A stretch of DNA of 7,403 nt from Nitrospirota bacterium (GTDB lineage Bacteria > Nitrospirota > UBA9217), in contig DAIDTZ010000038.1 in NCBI GenBank assembly GCA_027456925.1, positions 1 to 7,403 of the forward strand, written 5' to 3'. Numbering within the stretch: position 1 is the stretch's first letter; every line of letters begins with the position of its first letter. Made by a program: the position numbers and the translations under genes. Under the pieces are notes generated by a model. That model was not told the origin of the DNA, ran no database searches, and worked only from the letters and a program-made list of their open reading frames with translations. Of this stretch, positions 1 through 5,773 are shown in pieces.

Positions 1-1
1 C

Positions 2-61
2 GGTGATGCCGATCCATGCCATCTTGAACAAACCTTCTTCCACGGTGATGCGGCAAATCTC
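2..61 (-). other. Open frame continuing past the TAA of the receiver-PAS gene (start of a GAF domain)
   Basis: Directly after the TAA at 62-64, the same minus-strand frame stays open to the window edge and encodes 20 residues beginning EICRITVEEG and ending in AWIGIT. Together with the last residues before the stop (SKVNEAIVRI...QNLY), this matches the usual opening of a GAF domain that follows a PAS domain in many sensor proteins, of the type L-Y/F-x-E-I-C-R-I-x-V-E-E-G-x-F-x-M-A-W-I-G. The frame does not shift, so the simplest reading is a single-base nonsense change in a longer receiver-PAS-GAF protein. What follows (kinase, GGDEF or other output) lies outside the window. Confidence 0.7.
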
Positions 62-907
62 TTAGTACAGGTTTTGGGTGTCGTTGATCCGGACGATGGC
101 CTCGTTCACCTTGCTGAGAACGGAATACAGGCGGTTCAGACGGGCGATCTGTTCCTCCGACTGTTTGCGGCTGGTGATGTCGTGGAAGTAAACGGCGAGG
201 CCGTCCTCGGCAGGATAGGCGCGGGCCTCGACCCAGATGCCCAGCAGGGGAGAGACGGCATCGAAGTGGACCGGGACCTGTTCCCGCACCGCCCTGCGGT
301 ATTGCTGCTCGAATATGCTGCCGGCCGCACTCGGCGCCACGTCCCACAAGCTGTTTCCGAGCAGCGCTGCCCGGCTTTTTTGCCAGAGTCTGGCAGCTTC
401 CGCATTCACGTAGGAAAACCGCCATTCGCGGTCGAGGGTGAAAAACCCTTCGTTCATTTTTTCCAGCGTTTCAAAGAGTCTCTGCCTCGACTGCCTGAGC
501 TGGTCTTCCACCAGGCTCCGCTTGCGGCGCTCGCCCGCTTCTCTAAGCTCGCGCTCCACGGCGGGAACGAGCCTCGCAATGTTGCCCTTGATGATATAAT
601 CGTGGGCCCCGGCCTTCATCGCGGCGACTGCGATGTCCTCGCCGATGTTGCCCGAAACGATAATGAACGGCAGGTCCTGCCCGCTCATCTGGAGGACCTG
701 GAGGGCCGCGATGCCGCTGAACTTGGGCATCATGTGGTCGGAAATGACGAGGTCCCACTCCTGTTGCTTGAGCGCGGCCTTCATGGCTTCGGCAGTCTCG
801 ACGCGTTCATGCACGGTCTCGTAGCCGGCCCTCCGCAGTTCGCGGACCAGCAGGAGCGTGTCGTCATCGGAATCTTCTACGATGAGTATGTGAAGGGGTT
901 TAGCCAT
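62..907 (-). CDS. Response-regulator receiver + PAS protein, ended by an in-frame TAA (probably a truncated larger sensor)
   Basis: This encodes 281 residues. A CheY-like receiver (about 5-125) carries the acidic pair Glu11/Asp12, the phospho-acceptor Asp57 in ISDHMMP, Ser85 as the switch residue and Lys107 in YIIKGN, so it looks phosphorylation-competent. A charged linker (126-147) leads to a PAS domain (about 148-248) ending in the typical FHDITSRK motif. A short helix (252-281) then runs into what should be a GAF domain, but a TAA at 62-64 stops it; the frame continues unchanged beyond the stop. The product is cytoplasmic, with no membrane segment or signal peptide. As written it has no output domain, so it would act only as a phosphate sink or protein partner; alternatively the locus is a nonsense pseudogene or carries a sequencing error. 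ATG at 907 is the only plausible start, because an in-frame TGA lies a few codons upstream; no Shine-Dalgarno is visible, the upstream 16 bases being pyrimidine-rich. It lies 85 bases after the upstream receiver gene. Confidence 0.85.
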   Translation of the reverse strand: MAKPLHILIVEDSDDDTLLLVRELRRAGYETVHERVETAEAMKAALKQQEWDLVISDHMMPKFSGIAALQVLQMSGQDLPFIIVSGNIGEDIAVAAMKAGAHDYIIKGNIARLVPAVERELREAGERRKRSLVEDQLRQSRQRLFETLEKMNEGFFTLDREWRFSYVNAEAARLWQKSRAALLGNSLWDVAPSAAGSIFEQQYRRAVREQVPVHFDAVSPLLGIWVEARAYPAEDGLAVYFHDITSRKQSEEQIARLNRLYSVLSKVNEAIVRINDTQNLY

Positions 908-925
908 AGGGAGAAGAAAATGAGC

Positions 926-969
926 AGCTCATAGCTCGTAGTAAAATCCTTTGCTATGAACTACGAACT
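926..969 (-). other. Hairpin in the spacer between the two response-regulator genes
   Basis: On the minus-strand transcript, 969-954 can pair with 941-926 over 16 positions around a 12-base loop (953-942). Counting by eye there are 12 Watson-Crick pairs, three G-U wobbles and one A-C mismatch; up to three further pairs (two of them wobble) could extend the base. The wobbles are G-U on the minus strand but would be C-A mismatches on the plus strand, so the fold favours the coding-direction RNA. A U-rich stretch (about 908-920) follows about five bases beyond the stem, directly before the ATG at 907. It could be a weak attenuator, an RNA-processing or stabilising element, or just a by-product of the inverted heptamer repeats. 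It is not a canonical intrinsic terminator, because the U-run is broken by C and offset from the stem. Confidence 0.5.
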
Positions 970-983
970 ACCAGCGACGAGCT
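926..983 (-). repeat. Degenerate 7-base tandem repeats (AGYTCRT-like), direct and inverted
   Basis: On the minus strand, 983-956 reads as four consecutive heptamers: AGCTCGT, CGCTGGT, AGTTCGT, AGTTCAT. The segment 926-939 contains two more copies in the opposite orientation (AGCTCAT and AGCTCGT on the plus strand), and these build the hairpin. The array fills most of the non-coding spacer between the receiver gene and the receiver-PAS gene. It resembles the short tandemly repeated heptamers known from intergenic regions of some bacteria; its function is unknown. Confidence 0.55.
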
Positions 984-992
984 GATTTTACG

Positions 993-1424
993 TCACGGCG
1001 CTTCATTCAATACGAGCCAGTACAGCCCCAGCTGGCGCACGGCTTCCGCAAACTGGTTGAAGTCCACCGGCTTTCTGATGTAGCTGTTCGCGCCGAGCTT
1101 GTAGCTCTCGACCCGGTCACGGTCTTCGCTCGACGTCGTGAGGACCACGACGGGAAGGAGCTTTGTCCGTTCGTTTCCGCGTATGCGATGGAGCACTTCG
1201 AGCCCGTCCATCTTGGGCATCTTAAGGTCCAGCAGGATGACCTGGGGCAAGATGTTGGTGTCGCGGCCGGCGTATTTTCCGGTCCCGGAAAGGTAATCCA
1301 AAGCCTCGACGCCGTCCTGTGCCACGACCACCTCGTTCAGGATGTTGCTTTTCTTGAGGGCCCGGAGCGTAAGCTGCACGTCGTCGGAGTTGTCCTCGGC
1401 TAAAAGAATGATTTTGGTTTTCAT
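993..1424 (-). CDS. Stand-alone Rcp1-like response-regulator receiver
   Basis: A 143-residue single-domain receiver with no output domain. Visible motifs are the acidic pocket Glu10/Asp11, phospho-acceptor Asp66 in ILLDLKMPKMDG, Thr96/Thr97 at the end of beta-4, and Lys118 in IRKPVD. The lengthened loop before beta-3 (about 46-60, SGTGKYAGRDTNILP) and the C-terminal GLYWLVLNE pattern are typical of the Rcp1 family, small receivers often paired with phytochrome-type histidine kinases; the kinase gene immediately upstream has just such a core. It probably relays phosphate to a protein partner or helps reset the kinase. Start choice: ATG at 1424 has GGGAG at 1434-1430, 5 bases upstream. A TTG at 1451 would add nine residues but begins inside a repeat and lacks a comparable site. 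The kinase stop is 45 bases upstream, so the two are very likely co-transcribed. Confidence 0.93.
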   Translation of the reverse strand: MKTKIILLAEDNSDDVQLTLRALKKSNILNEVVVAQDGVEALDYLSGTGKYAGRDTNILPQVILLDLKMPKMDGLEVLHRIRGNERTKLLPVVVLTTSSEDRDRVESYKLGANSYIRKPVDFNQFAEAVRQLGLYWLVLNEAP

Positions 1425-1429
1425 GAATT

Positions 1430-1434
1430 CTCCC
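1430..1434 (-). promoter_or_regulatory. Shine-Dalgarno GGGAG of the Rcp1-like receiver
   Basis: GGGAG lies 5 bases before ATG 1424. It decides the start in favour of this ATG over the upstream in-frame TTG at 1451. Confidence 0.7.
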
Positions 1435-1441
1435 GCAAAAT

Positions 1442-1469
1442 AGAGTTCCAAGTCTCAGGTTGCAAGTCT
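1442..1469 (-). repeat. Second degenerate heptamer array between kinase and receiver genes
   Basis: Starting at the base after the kinase TAA, the minus strand reads AGACTTG, CAACCTG, AGACTTG, GAACTCT. These are four consecutive imperfect 7-base units, the first and third being identical. The array occupies most of the 45-base gap. Its consensus differs from the array at 926-983, but the period and the spacer location are the same. Confidence 0.5.
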
Positions 1470-4400
1470 TTACCCCAGCGTAAAATACACCGTCGTCCCT
1501 TTATCCACCTCGGCCTCGATCCAGACCTGCCCGCCGTGGCGGTTGATGATGCGCTTGATCGTGGCCAGGCCGATGCCGGTGCCGGGGAATTCCTCAATTT
1601 TGTGCAGGCGCTGAAAGGGGCTGAACAGTTTGCCGGCATAGTTCATGTCGAACCCCACGCCGTTGTCCCTTACGAAGAATACCTTGGCTTGGTCCTTCTG
1701 CGTAACACCGAATTCTATCACAGTCCTGGGCGTTTTTTCACTAAATTTCCACGCGTTCGAAAAAATGTTTTCAAGGGCCACGGTCAGGAGACGTTCGTCG
1801 CCGTAGACCGTCAGGTTTTCCGCAATGGCGAATGCGGCAGCGCGGTCCGGGGACTGATTCGCAAGGTTGCCGGCGATCGTGCGCGCAATTTTGCTCAGGT
1901 CCACCCGTTCGTGATTCATTTCGCTGCGTGTCATGCGGGACAGTTTCAGCAAGTCGTCGATCAAATGCCCCATCCGCATGGTCGCGCTCCGGATGCGCGC
2001 AAGGTAGTCTTCGCCCTGGTCGTCCAGTTTGCCGGCATAGTCCTCAAGGAGAGCGAGGCTGAACCCGTCGATGCTTCTGAGCGGGGACCTCAGATCGTGG
2101 GACACGGAGTACGCAAAGGCTTCCAGCTCCTTGTTTGCGGCTTCGAGCTCGGCGGTGCGTTCGACCACGCGCGCCTCGAGCTCCCGGTTCAGCTTCCGGA
2201 TCTCCTGTTCCGCTTTTTCCCGTTCCGTGATGTCGCGGGCCGCGGCAAACACGCCGAGGACGTTGCCCGCCCTGTCGCGGTACACCGCGGCGTTGTACAG
2301 CACCGGGGTGATATGGCCGTCACAGCGCCGAAGCTCGAGCGCATAATCCATAACCGAGCCTTCCTGGAAAACACGTTGATATCCCGCTTTGGCCTTCTCC
2401 GGTTCCGTAAAGTAATCGGAAAAGTCCGTGCCTACCAGCTCTGTGCGGGAGCATCCGGTCGCCTTCTCCGTACCGGCGTTTACGTCAGTGATCTTGCCGT
2501 TCGCGTCGATGGTCACCAGGGGGTCGAGACTCGCCTCAAGCAGGCTCCGGTTGTAGGCGTTCGCCAGCCTTAATTTTTCCTCGGCCTGCCTGCGCTCGAC
2601 GATTTTCCAGACTGAGTCCATCAGGAGCGTCATTTGGCTGACGTCCAGGTCCGTGTATTCGGCGGGCCTGTTGGCAAAGCCCACTACCGCAACGATGCGT
2701 CCTTCGCTGAAAACCGGCACGCTGAAAAAACGAAACAACGGAGCATGCCCTTCGGGATAGCCTTTCTTTAAAGGATGAGGAGCGGAAAAATCATTTACGA
2801 TAATGGGCTTGCGCTGCCTTACTACTTCGCCCCAGATGCCGGTTTTTTCAAGATTGTAATTGGTCTGCGGGTCGGCGACGGTGCATTCGGCCATGACGTC
2901 CTTTGACCATGCATGAAGGACAAACTCCCGTGAGTCCTCATGATAGAAATAGAGATAGCCGAATTTACTGCCGGTCAGCGCAATCGCCTCATTAAGCGCA
3001 AGATCCAGCAGGTCCCCTAATGATATCGCGGCGTACTGTGAAATTTTTAGGATGCTGTTTTTGCGTACTTCGTCCAGCCGGGTGATTTCCTCCGCGCGCT
3101 TGAGCTCGGTGATATCGCGGGCAGCGGCAAAGACACCGATGACGTTTCCGGACTGGTCGCGATAGAGCGACGCATTGTACCGGACGGATGTAAGATGGCC
3201 GTCCTTGTGTTTGATTTCAAGCGGGTAATCTTTGACCGAACTTTCCCGGAACGCCTGCTGGTATCCGGCGCGCGCTTTGTGCGGTTCCGTAAAATAATCG
3301 GAAAAGTCCGTTCCGATCAGCTCTTCTCGGGAGCGCCCGGTCACGGTTTGCGTGGCAACGTTTACGTCCGTGATCTTGCCCGTCGCGTCGATGGTCACCA
3401 GCGGATCGAGACTTGCCTCAATGAGGCTCCGGTTGTAGGCGTTCGCCAGCCGAAGGGCTTCCGTCTGTTTGCGCTCGGTAACGTCCCGGAAGGCCCCGAG
3501 CACCTTCACGGTGCGGCCATCCGTGCGAGCGACCTTTCCAACTGCTTCCACCCAGATCATCCGGCCTTTGGCCGTGATCAATTGCAGTTCCAATAAGAAT
3601 TCTTTCCCCTGCTCGATGGCATCCTTGACCGCGCCGCTGATGACTGGGATGCTCTCCGGCGCGTAGAAGGCAATGGCTGATTCCACCGTGGGCGTGTACT
3701 CCGTGGGGGTCGTTTCGTGGATGCGGTAGGTTTCTTCCGTCCAGTAGAGGGTGTTGTCCGCCAGGTTCAGTTCCCACCCGCCCACATGGGCTATGGACTG
3801 GGTCTCATCGAGAAGAGTGGCGATTCGCCTTAACTCTCCTTCGACCTTCGTGCGCTCGTCGATCTCTTTTTCAAGAGAGACATAGGACCCCTGCAATTTT
3901 GCGGTCATGGCATTGAACGCTTCCGAAAGCTCGGCAAACTCGTCGTCGCCAGTGATATCGATCCGGTGGTCGAGGTTTCCTTCTCCGATGACCAAGGCGC
4001 CGTTCGTAAGCCTTTTGATGCGATCGGTTATCGTCCTGACCATGGTCCATGAATTGATGACAGCCGCCGCGGTTAAGACCACAAGCACGCAAAGGATGCC
4101 CCAGCCGGACATCCTGAGGGACAATAACAACCGCCTGCTCGCCGATTCCTGCAACTGTTGCGCATCCAATATTGCATTCTGTCTTCTCATGGTCAGTTGG
4201 CTGTTCAGTCTGTCTTCTATCTCCTGCGAGAGTTCGGCGTCCGGTCGCGGCTTTTCCCTGTTCTCCACGATGCTTGAGAAAAGCTTCCCGATCGACTCCT
4301 GATCTTTGGCCATCCTGTCCAGAACTGTTCTGTCCTCCTCATCCCTGAATATTCCCGAAGCGGACTTCAGCAGCAGGCCGATCTGCTCATGTTTGGCAAA

Positions 4401-4613
4401 CCATTGCACTCGCGCCCTTTCGTTCGTAGCCAGCATATAATCGTTTCTAAATTCGCTCCGTTGATATACGCTGGCGACCAGTTGGTCGGCGATATTCGAT
4501 GCTTCGACCGCGTTGAGGACGCGGTACACCGCCGTCGCCAGCATGACGATAATAATGACGGACGCTATTACTGAAGCAACAACGTTTATTCGCAGTCTTT
4601 CCTTGATTTGCAT
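1470..4613 (-). CDS. Multi-sensor membrane histidine kinase: periplasmic helical domain-HAMP-PAS-PAS-GAF-PAS-HisKA-HATPase
   Basis: A 1047-residue hybrid-sensor-style kinase without a receiver domain. It has TM1 at about 10-31, a periplasmic, mostly helical region at about 32-166 (4-helix-bundle type, with ERARVQW and a KH at 66-75), TM2 at about 168-189 and HAMP at about 190-243. These are followed by a PAS_3-like domain (about 270-382, GGWELNL to FRDVTERK), PAS (387-503), a GAF_2-like domain (about 520-675), a second copy of the same PAS (681-797) and a coiled coil (798-832). The catalytic core follows: HisKA with His839 in SVSHDLRSPL, N-box Asn949/Asn953, G1 DNGVGFD (983-989), F-box around FSPFQRLH (997-1004) and G2 GTGIGLA (1011-1017). 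All key catalytic residues are present, so it should autophosphorylate. The core is of the phytochrome-like type that works with Rcp1-like receivers, and one lies immediately downstream. ATG 4613 has AAGAGGG just upstream and sits 15 bases after the binding-protein stop. The ligand is unknown. Confidence 0.95.
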   Translation of the reverse strand: MQIKERLRINVVASVIASVIIIVMLATAVYRVLNAVEASNIADQLVASVYQRSEFRNDYMLATNERARVQWFAKHEQIGLLLKSASGIFRDEEDRTVLDRMAKDQESIGKLFSSIVENREKPRPDAELSQEIEDRLNSQLTMRRQNAILDAQQLQESASRRLLLSLRMSGWGILCVLVVLTAAAVINSWTMVRTITDRIKRLTNGALVIGEGNLDHRIDITGDDEFAELSEAFNAMTAKLQGSYVSLEKEIDERTKVEGELRRIATLLDETQSIAHVGGWELNLADNTLYWTEETYRIHETTPTEYTPTVESAIAFYAPESIPVISGAVKDAIEQGKEFLLELQLITAKGRMIWVEAVGKVARTDGRTVKVLGAFRDVTERKQTEALRLANAYNRSLIEASLDPLVTIDATGKITDVNVATQTVTGRSREELIGTDFSDYFTEPHKARAGYQQAFRESSVKDYPLEIKHKDGHLTSVRYNASLYRDQSGNVIGVFAAARDITELKRAEEITRLDEVRKNSILKISQYAAISLGDLLDLALNEAIALTGSKFGYLYFYHEDSREFVLHAWSKDVMAECTVADPQTNYNLEKTGIWGEVVRQRKPIIVNDFSAPHPLKKGYPEGHAPLFRFFSVPVFSEGRIVAVVGFANRPAEYTDLDVSQMTLLMDSVWKIVERRQAEEKLRLANAYNRSLLEASLDPLVTIDANGKITDVNAGTEKATGCSRTELVGTDFSDYFTEPEKAKAGYQRVFQEGSVMDYALELRRCDGHITPVLYNAAVYRDRAGNVLGVFAAARDITEREKAEQEIRKLNRELEARVVERTAELEAANKELEAFAYSVSHDLRSPLRSIDGFSLALLEDYAGKLDDQGEDYLARIRSATMRMGHLIDDLLKLSRMTRSEMNHERVDLSKIARTIAGNLANQSPDRAAAFAIAENLTVYGDERLLTVALENIFSNAWKFSEKTPRTVIEFGVTQKDQAKVFFVRDNGVGFDMNYAGKLFSPFQRLHKIEEFPGTGIGLATIKRIINRHGGQVWIEAEVDKGTTVYFTLG
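2223..2573 (-). repeat. Second copy of the duplicated PAS domain (kinase residues 681-797)
   Basis: The 117 residues match residues 387-503 of the same kinase without gaps, at 87 of 117 identical by hand count (about 74%). The DNA is also similar, including an identical 28-base stretch (2542-2569 versus 3424-3451). This copy directly precedes the coiled coil and kinase core. Confidence 0.85.
3105..3455 (-). repeat. First copy of the duplicated PAS domain (kinase residues 387-503)
   Basis: Ungapped partner of the repeat at 2223-2573, offset by 882 bases (294 codons), with a GAF domain between the copies. It starts at LRLANAYNRS and ends at ARDITE, so the duplicated unit includes the linker helix as well as the PAS fold. 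The first, PAS_3-like domain of the protein is not part of this duplication. Confidence 0.85.
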
Positions 4614-4628
4614 ACGCCCTCTTGCACG

Positions 4629-5666
4629 CTAGCGCAATATTCTTACCGCTTTCGGTTTTACGGACGCCAGCCCGTCGAAGTAAATGTAATCGAGGTAATT
4701 GGGGATCTTTGCGCCGGCAGTCAGCCCGCTCTTTACCGCCCACCGCGATTCATCTTCCATGGCGAGCAGGAGCGACTGGTCCAGCGTCACGCTGAACGTA
4801 TTGTCATTCCACATGCCGCCGATTGACGCCAGGTCCATCCCGCTGCGCGCCGCGATGATTTTTTGAGCTTCATCGGGATTTTGCTTTGCGAATTTTTCCG
4901 CCCTGACAAGAGCACGGACCACTTTATTTACCCTGCCGGCGTTCTTGCGTATGTATTCCCGGTTTGCAACAACGTTGAATGTTTGCGTGTAGATATCGGC
5001 ATCGTAAAACACCGTTCCCTTGCCGCCCAGGGCCTTCAACAATTGGACGGAGTTGGGGCTCCACGATGAGACGGCGTCAACGTCGCCGTTTGCCAGGGCG
5101 TTCTGCATGGCCTCCGGCGCAAGGTTGACGACCTTCATATCCTTCCTTGAAATTCCGTGGGAGACCAGGAAAGCGTCCATGAAAAATTCTCCGACGGTCC
5201 CGAACGTTGCGCCTATCCTCCTGCCCTTCAGGTCGGGCGGGGCAAGAATGCCCTTGTCCTTTCTGGCAATAATGGCATTATTCTTATTGGAAGTCTGGAT
5301 CGTGGCGATTAGGGATACCGTATTTCCTCTCAGGACCGCAAGGATGAACGGTGTTTCGCCGACAGTCGCAATATCCGCTTTCCCCTCCAGCAGCGCATCG
5401 AATGCGAGTTTCCCGTACGGGTAAACCCGCGGAGTCACGTCCAGCCCTTCCTCCAGGAAATAACCGCGATTCTGCGCGATGTCAATGAGCACCGAATACG
5501 GAGGTGTCGAATAGGCAATCGTGATCTTCTCGGCCGGGGCTGGGGATTTTTGGTCCGACCGGGTACACGCGGAGAAAAAGCCGATGGTTGCAAGGATGGC
5601 TATAAAAGCCGCAGTCGCTGCAGCAGGAAGGTGTTTTCGGGATTGGATTTTGTTTTCCTTTGTCAT
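4629..5666 (-). CDS. Lipoprotein periplasmic substrate-binding protein, NMT1/SsuA/TauA type
   Basis: A 345-residue protein from the preferred ATG. It has a basic N-region, a hydrophobic segment (AAATAAFIAILATIGF) and a lipobox FSAC with Cys34 as the expected lipidated residue (Cys36 if counted from the earlier ATG). Thr follows the Cys rather than Asp, so outer-membrane sorting is possible. The mature part has the two-lobed solute-binding pattern of the NMT1/THI5-like, SsuA/TauA class: ITIAYSTPPYS, ARNRGYF-like IAQNRGYFLEEGLDV, DALLEGKADIATVGETP in lobe 1, LKGRRIGATFGTVGEFF at the hinge, ALANGDVDAVSSWSP in lobe 2. That class binds sulfonates, nitrate, pyrimidine precursors, aromatic acids and similar compounds; the ligand here cannot be read from sequence. 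No permease or ATPase gene is nearby, and the next gene, 15 bases downstream, is a kinase with a periplasmic domain, suggesting a sensory role (inference). Start choice: AGGGAG at 5679-5674 is 7 bases from ATG 5666 but only 1 base from ATG 5672. Confidence 0.92.
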   Translation of the reverse strand: MTKENKIQSRKHLPAAATAAFIAILATIGFFSACTRSDQKSPAPAEKITIAYSTPPYSVLIDIAQNRGYFLEEGLDVTPRVYPYGKLAFDALLEGKADIATVGETPFILAVLRGNTVSLIATIQTSNKNNAIIARKDKGILAPPDLKGRRIGATFGTVGEFFMDAFLVSHGISRKDMKVVNLAPEAMQNALANGDVDAVSSWSPNSVQLLKALGGKGTVFYDADIYTQTFNVVANREYIRKNAGRVNKVVRALVRAEKFAKQNPDEAQKIIAARSGMDLASIGGMWNDNTFSVTLDQSLLLAMEDESRWAVKSGLTAGAKIPNYLDYIYFDGLASVKPKAVRILR

Positions 5667-5673
5667 TTTCATG

Positions 5674-5679
5674 CTCCCT
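5674..5679 (-). promoter_or_regulatory. Shine-Dalgarno AGGGAG of the binding protein
   Basis: This site leaves 7 bases to ATG 5666 and a single base to ATG 5672. The spacing favours the second ATG, making the protein two residues shorter than the longest open frame. Confidence 0.65.
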
Positions 5680-5693
5680 GTTCGTTGTAGTTG

Positions 5694-5707
5694 CAGGCTT
5701 CAGCCTG
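5694..5707. repeat. Small palindrome CAGGCTTCAGCCTG in the spacer upstream of the binding-protein gene
   Basis: CAGGCT and AGCCTG flank a TC centre (equivalently CAGGC/GCCTG around TTCA). It lies in the 107-base non-coding gap between the MASE3 kinase and the binding protein. Similar 'GCAGGCTTCAGCCTGC' elements are, from memory, common dispersed palindromes in bacterial intergenic DNA, so this may be a REP-like unit; an operator or RNA hairpin is also possible. A second small inverted repeat (GAGCA/TGCTC, 5734-5745) lies nearby. No U-run follows either one, and I see no convincing promoter in this gap. Confidence 0.4.
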
Positions 5708-5773
5708 AAACAGGAGGACCGGCGCCGAGGTGTGAGCAGATGCTCGGTTGCCTGGTTTTACCCAGTTCTCTTT

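Noticed and set aside
62..64. Alternative genetic code with TAA read as an amino acid
   Set aside because: The large kinase terminates at TAA (1470-1472) at its family-typical end, and its frame meets a further stop within five codons.
74..934. 286-codon plus-strand open frame opposite the receiver-PAS gene
   Set aside because: Antisense shadow; the minus-strand frame has clear receiver and PAS motifs.
926..969. Intrinsic terminator after the Rcp1-like receiver gene
   Set aside because: The stem is AU/GU-containing with a 12-base loop, and the following U-rich tract is offset and interrupted by C, so it is recorded only as a hairpin.
993..1451. Longer receiver starting at TTG 1451
   Set aside because: The extra nine residues are not family-like, the codon lies in a repeat, and ATG 1424 has a well-placed GGGAG.
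1536..2573. 345-codon plus-strand open frame opposite the large kinase
   Set aside because: It mirrors the codons of a well-supported kinase. Its protein looks like no known family, and a plus-strand frame opposite the other PAS copy (3195-3596) yields a similar sequence simply because the underlying DNA is duplicated.
5690..5712. Sigma-54 promoter (GG-N10-GC) before the binding-protein gene
   Set aside because: The best GG...GC pair on the minus strand is spaced by 9 rather than 10 bases and lies inside the palindrome; the flanking consensus is poor.
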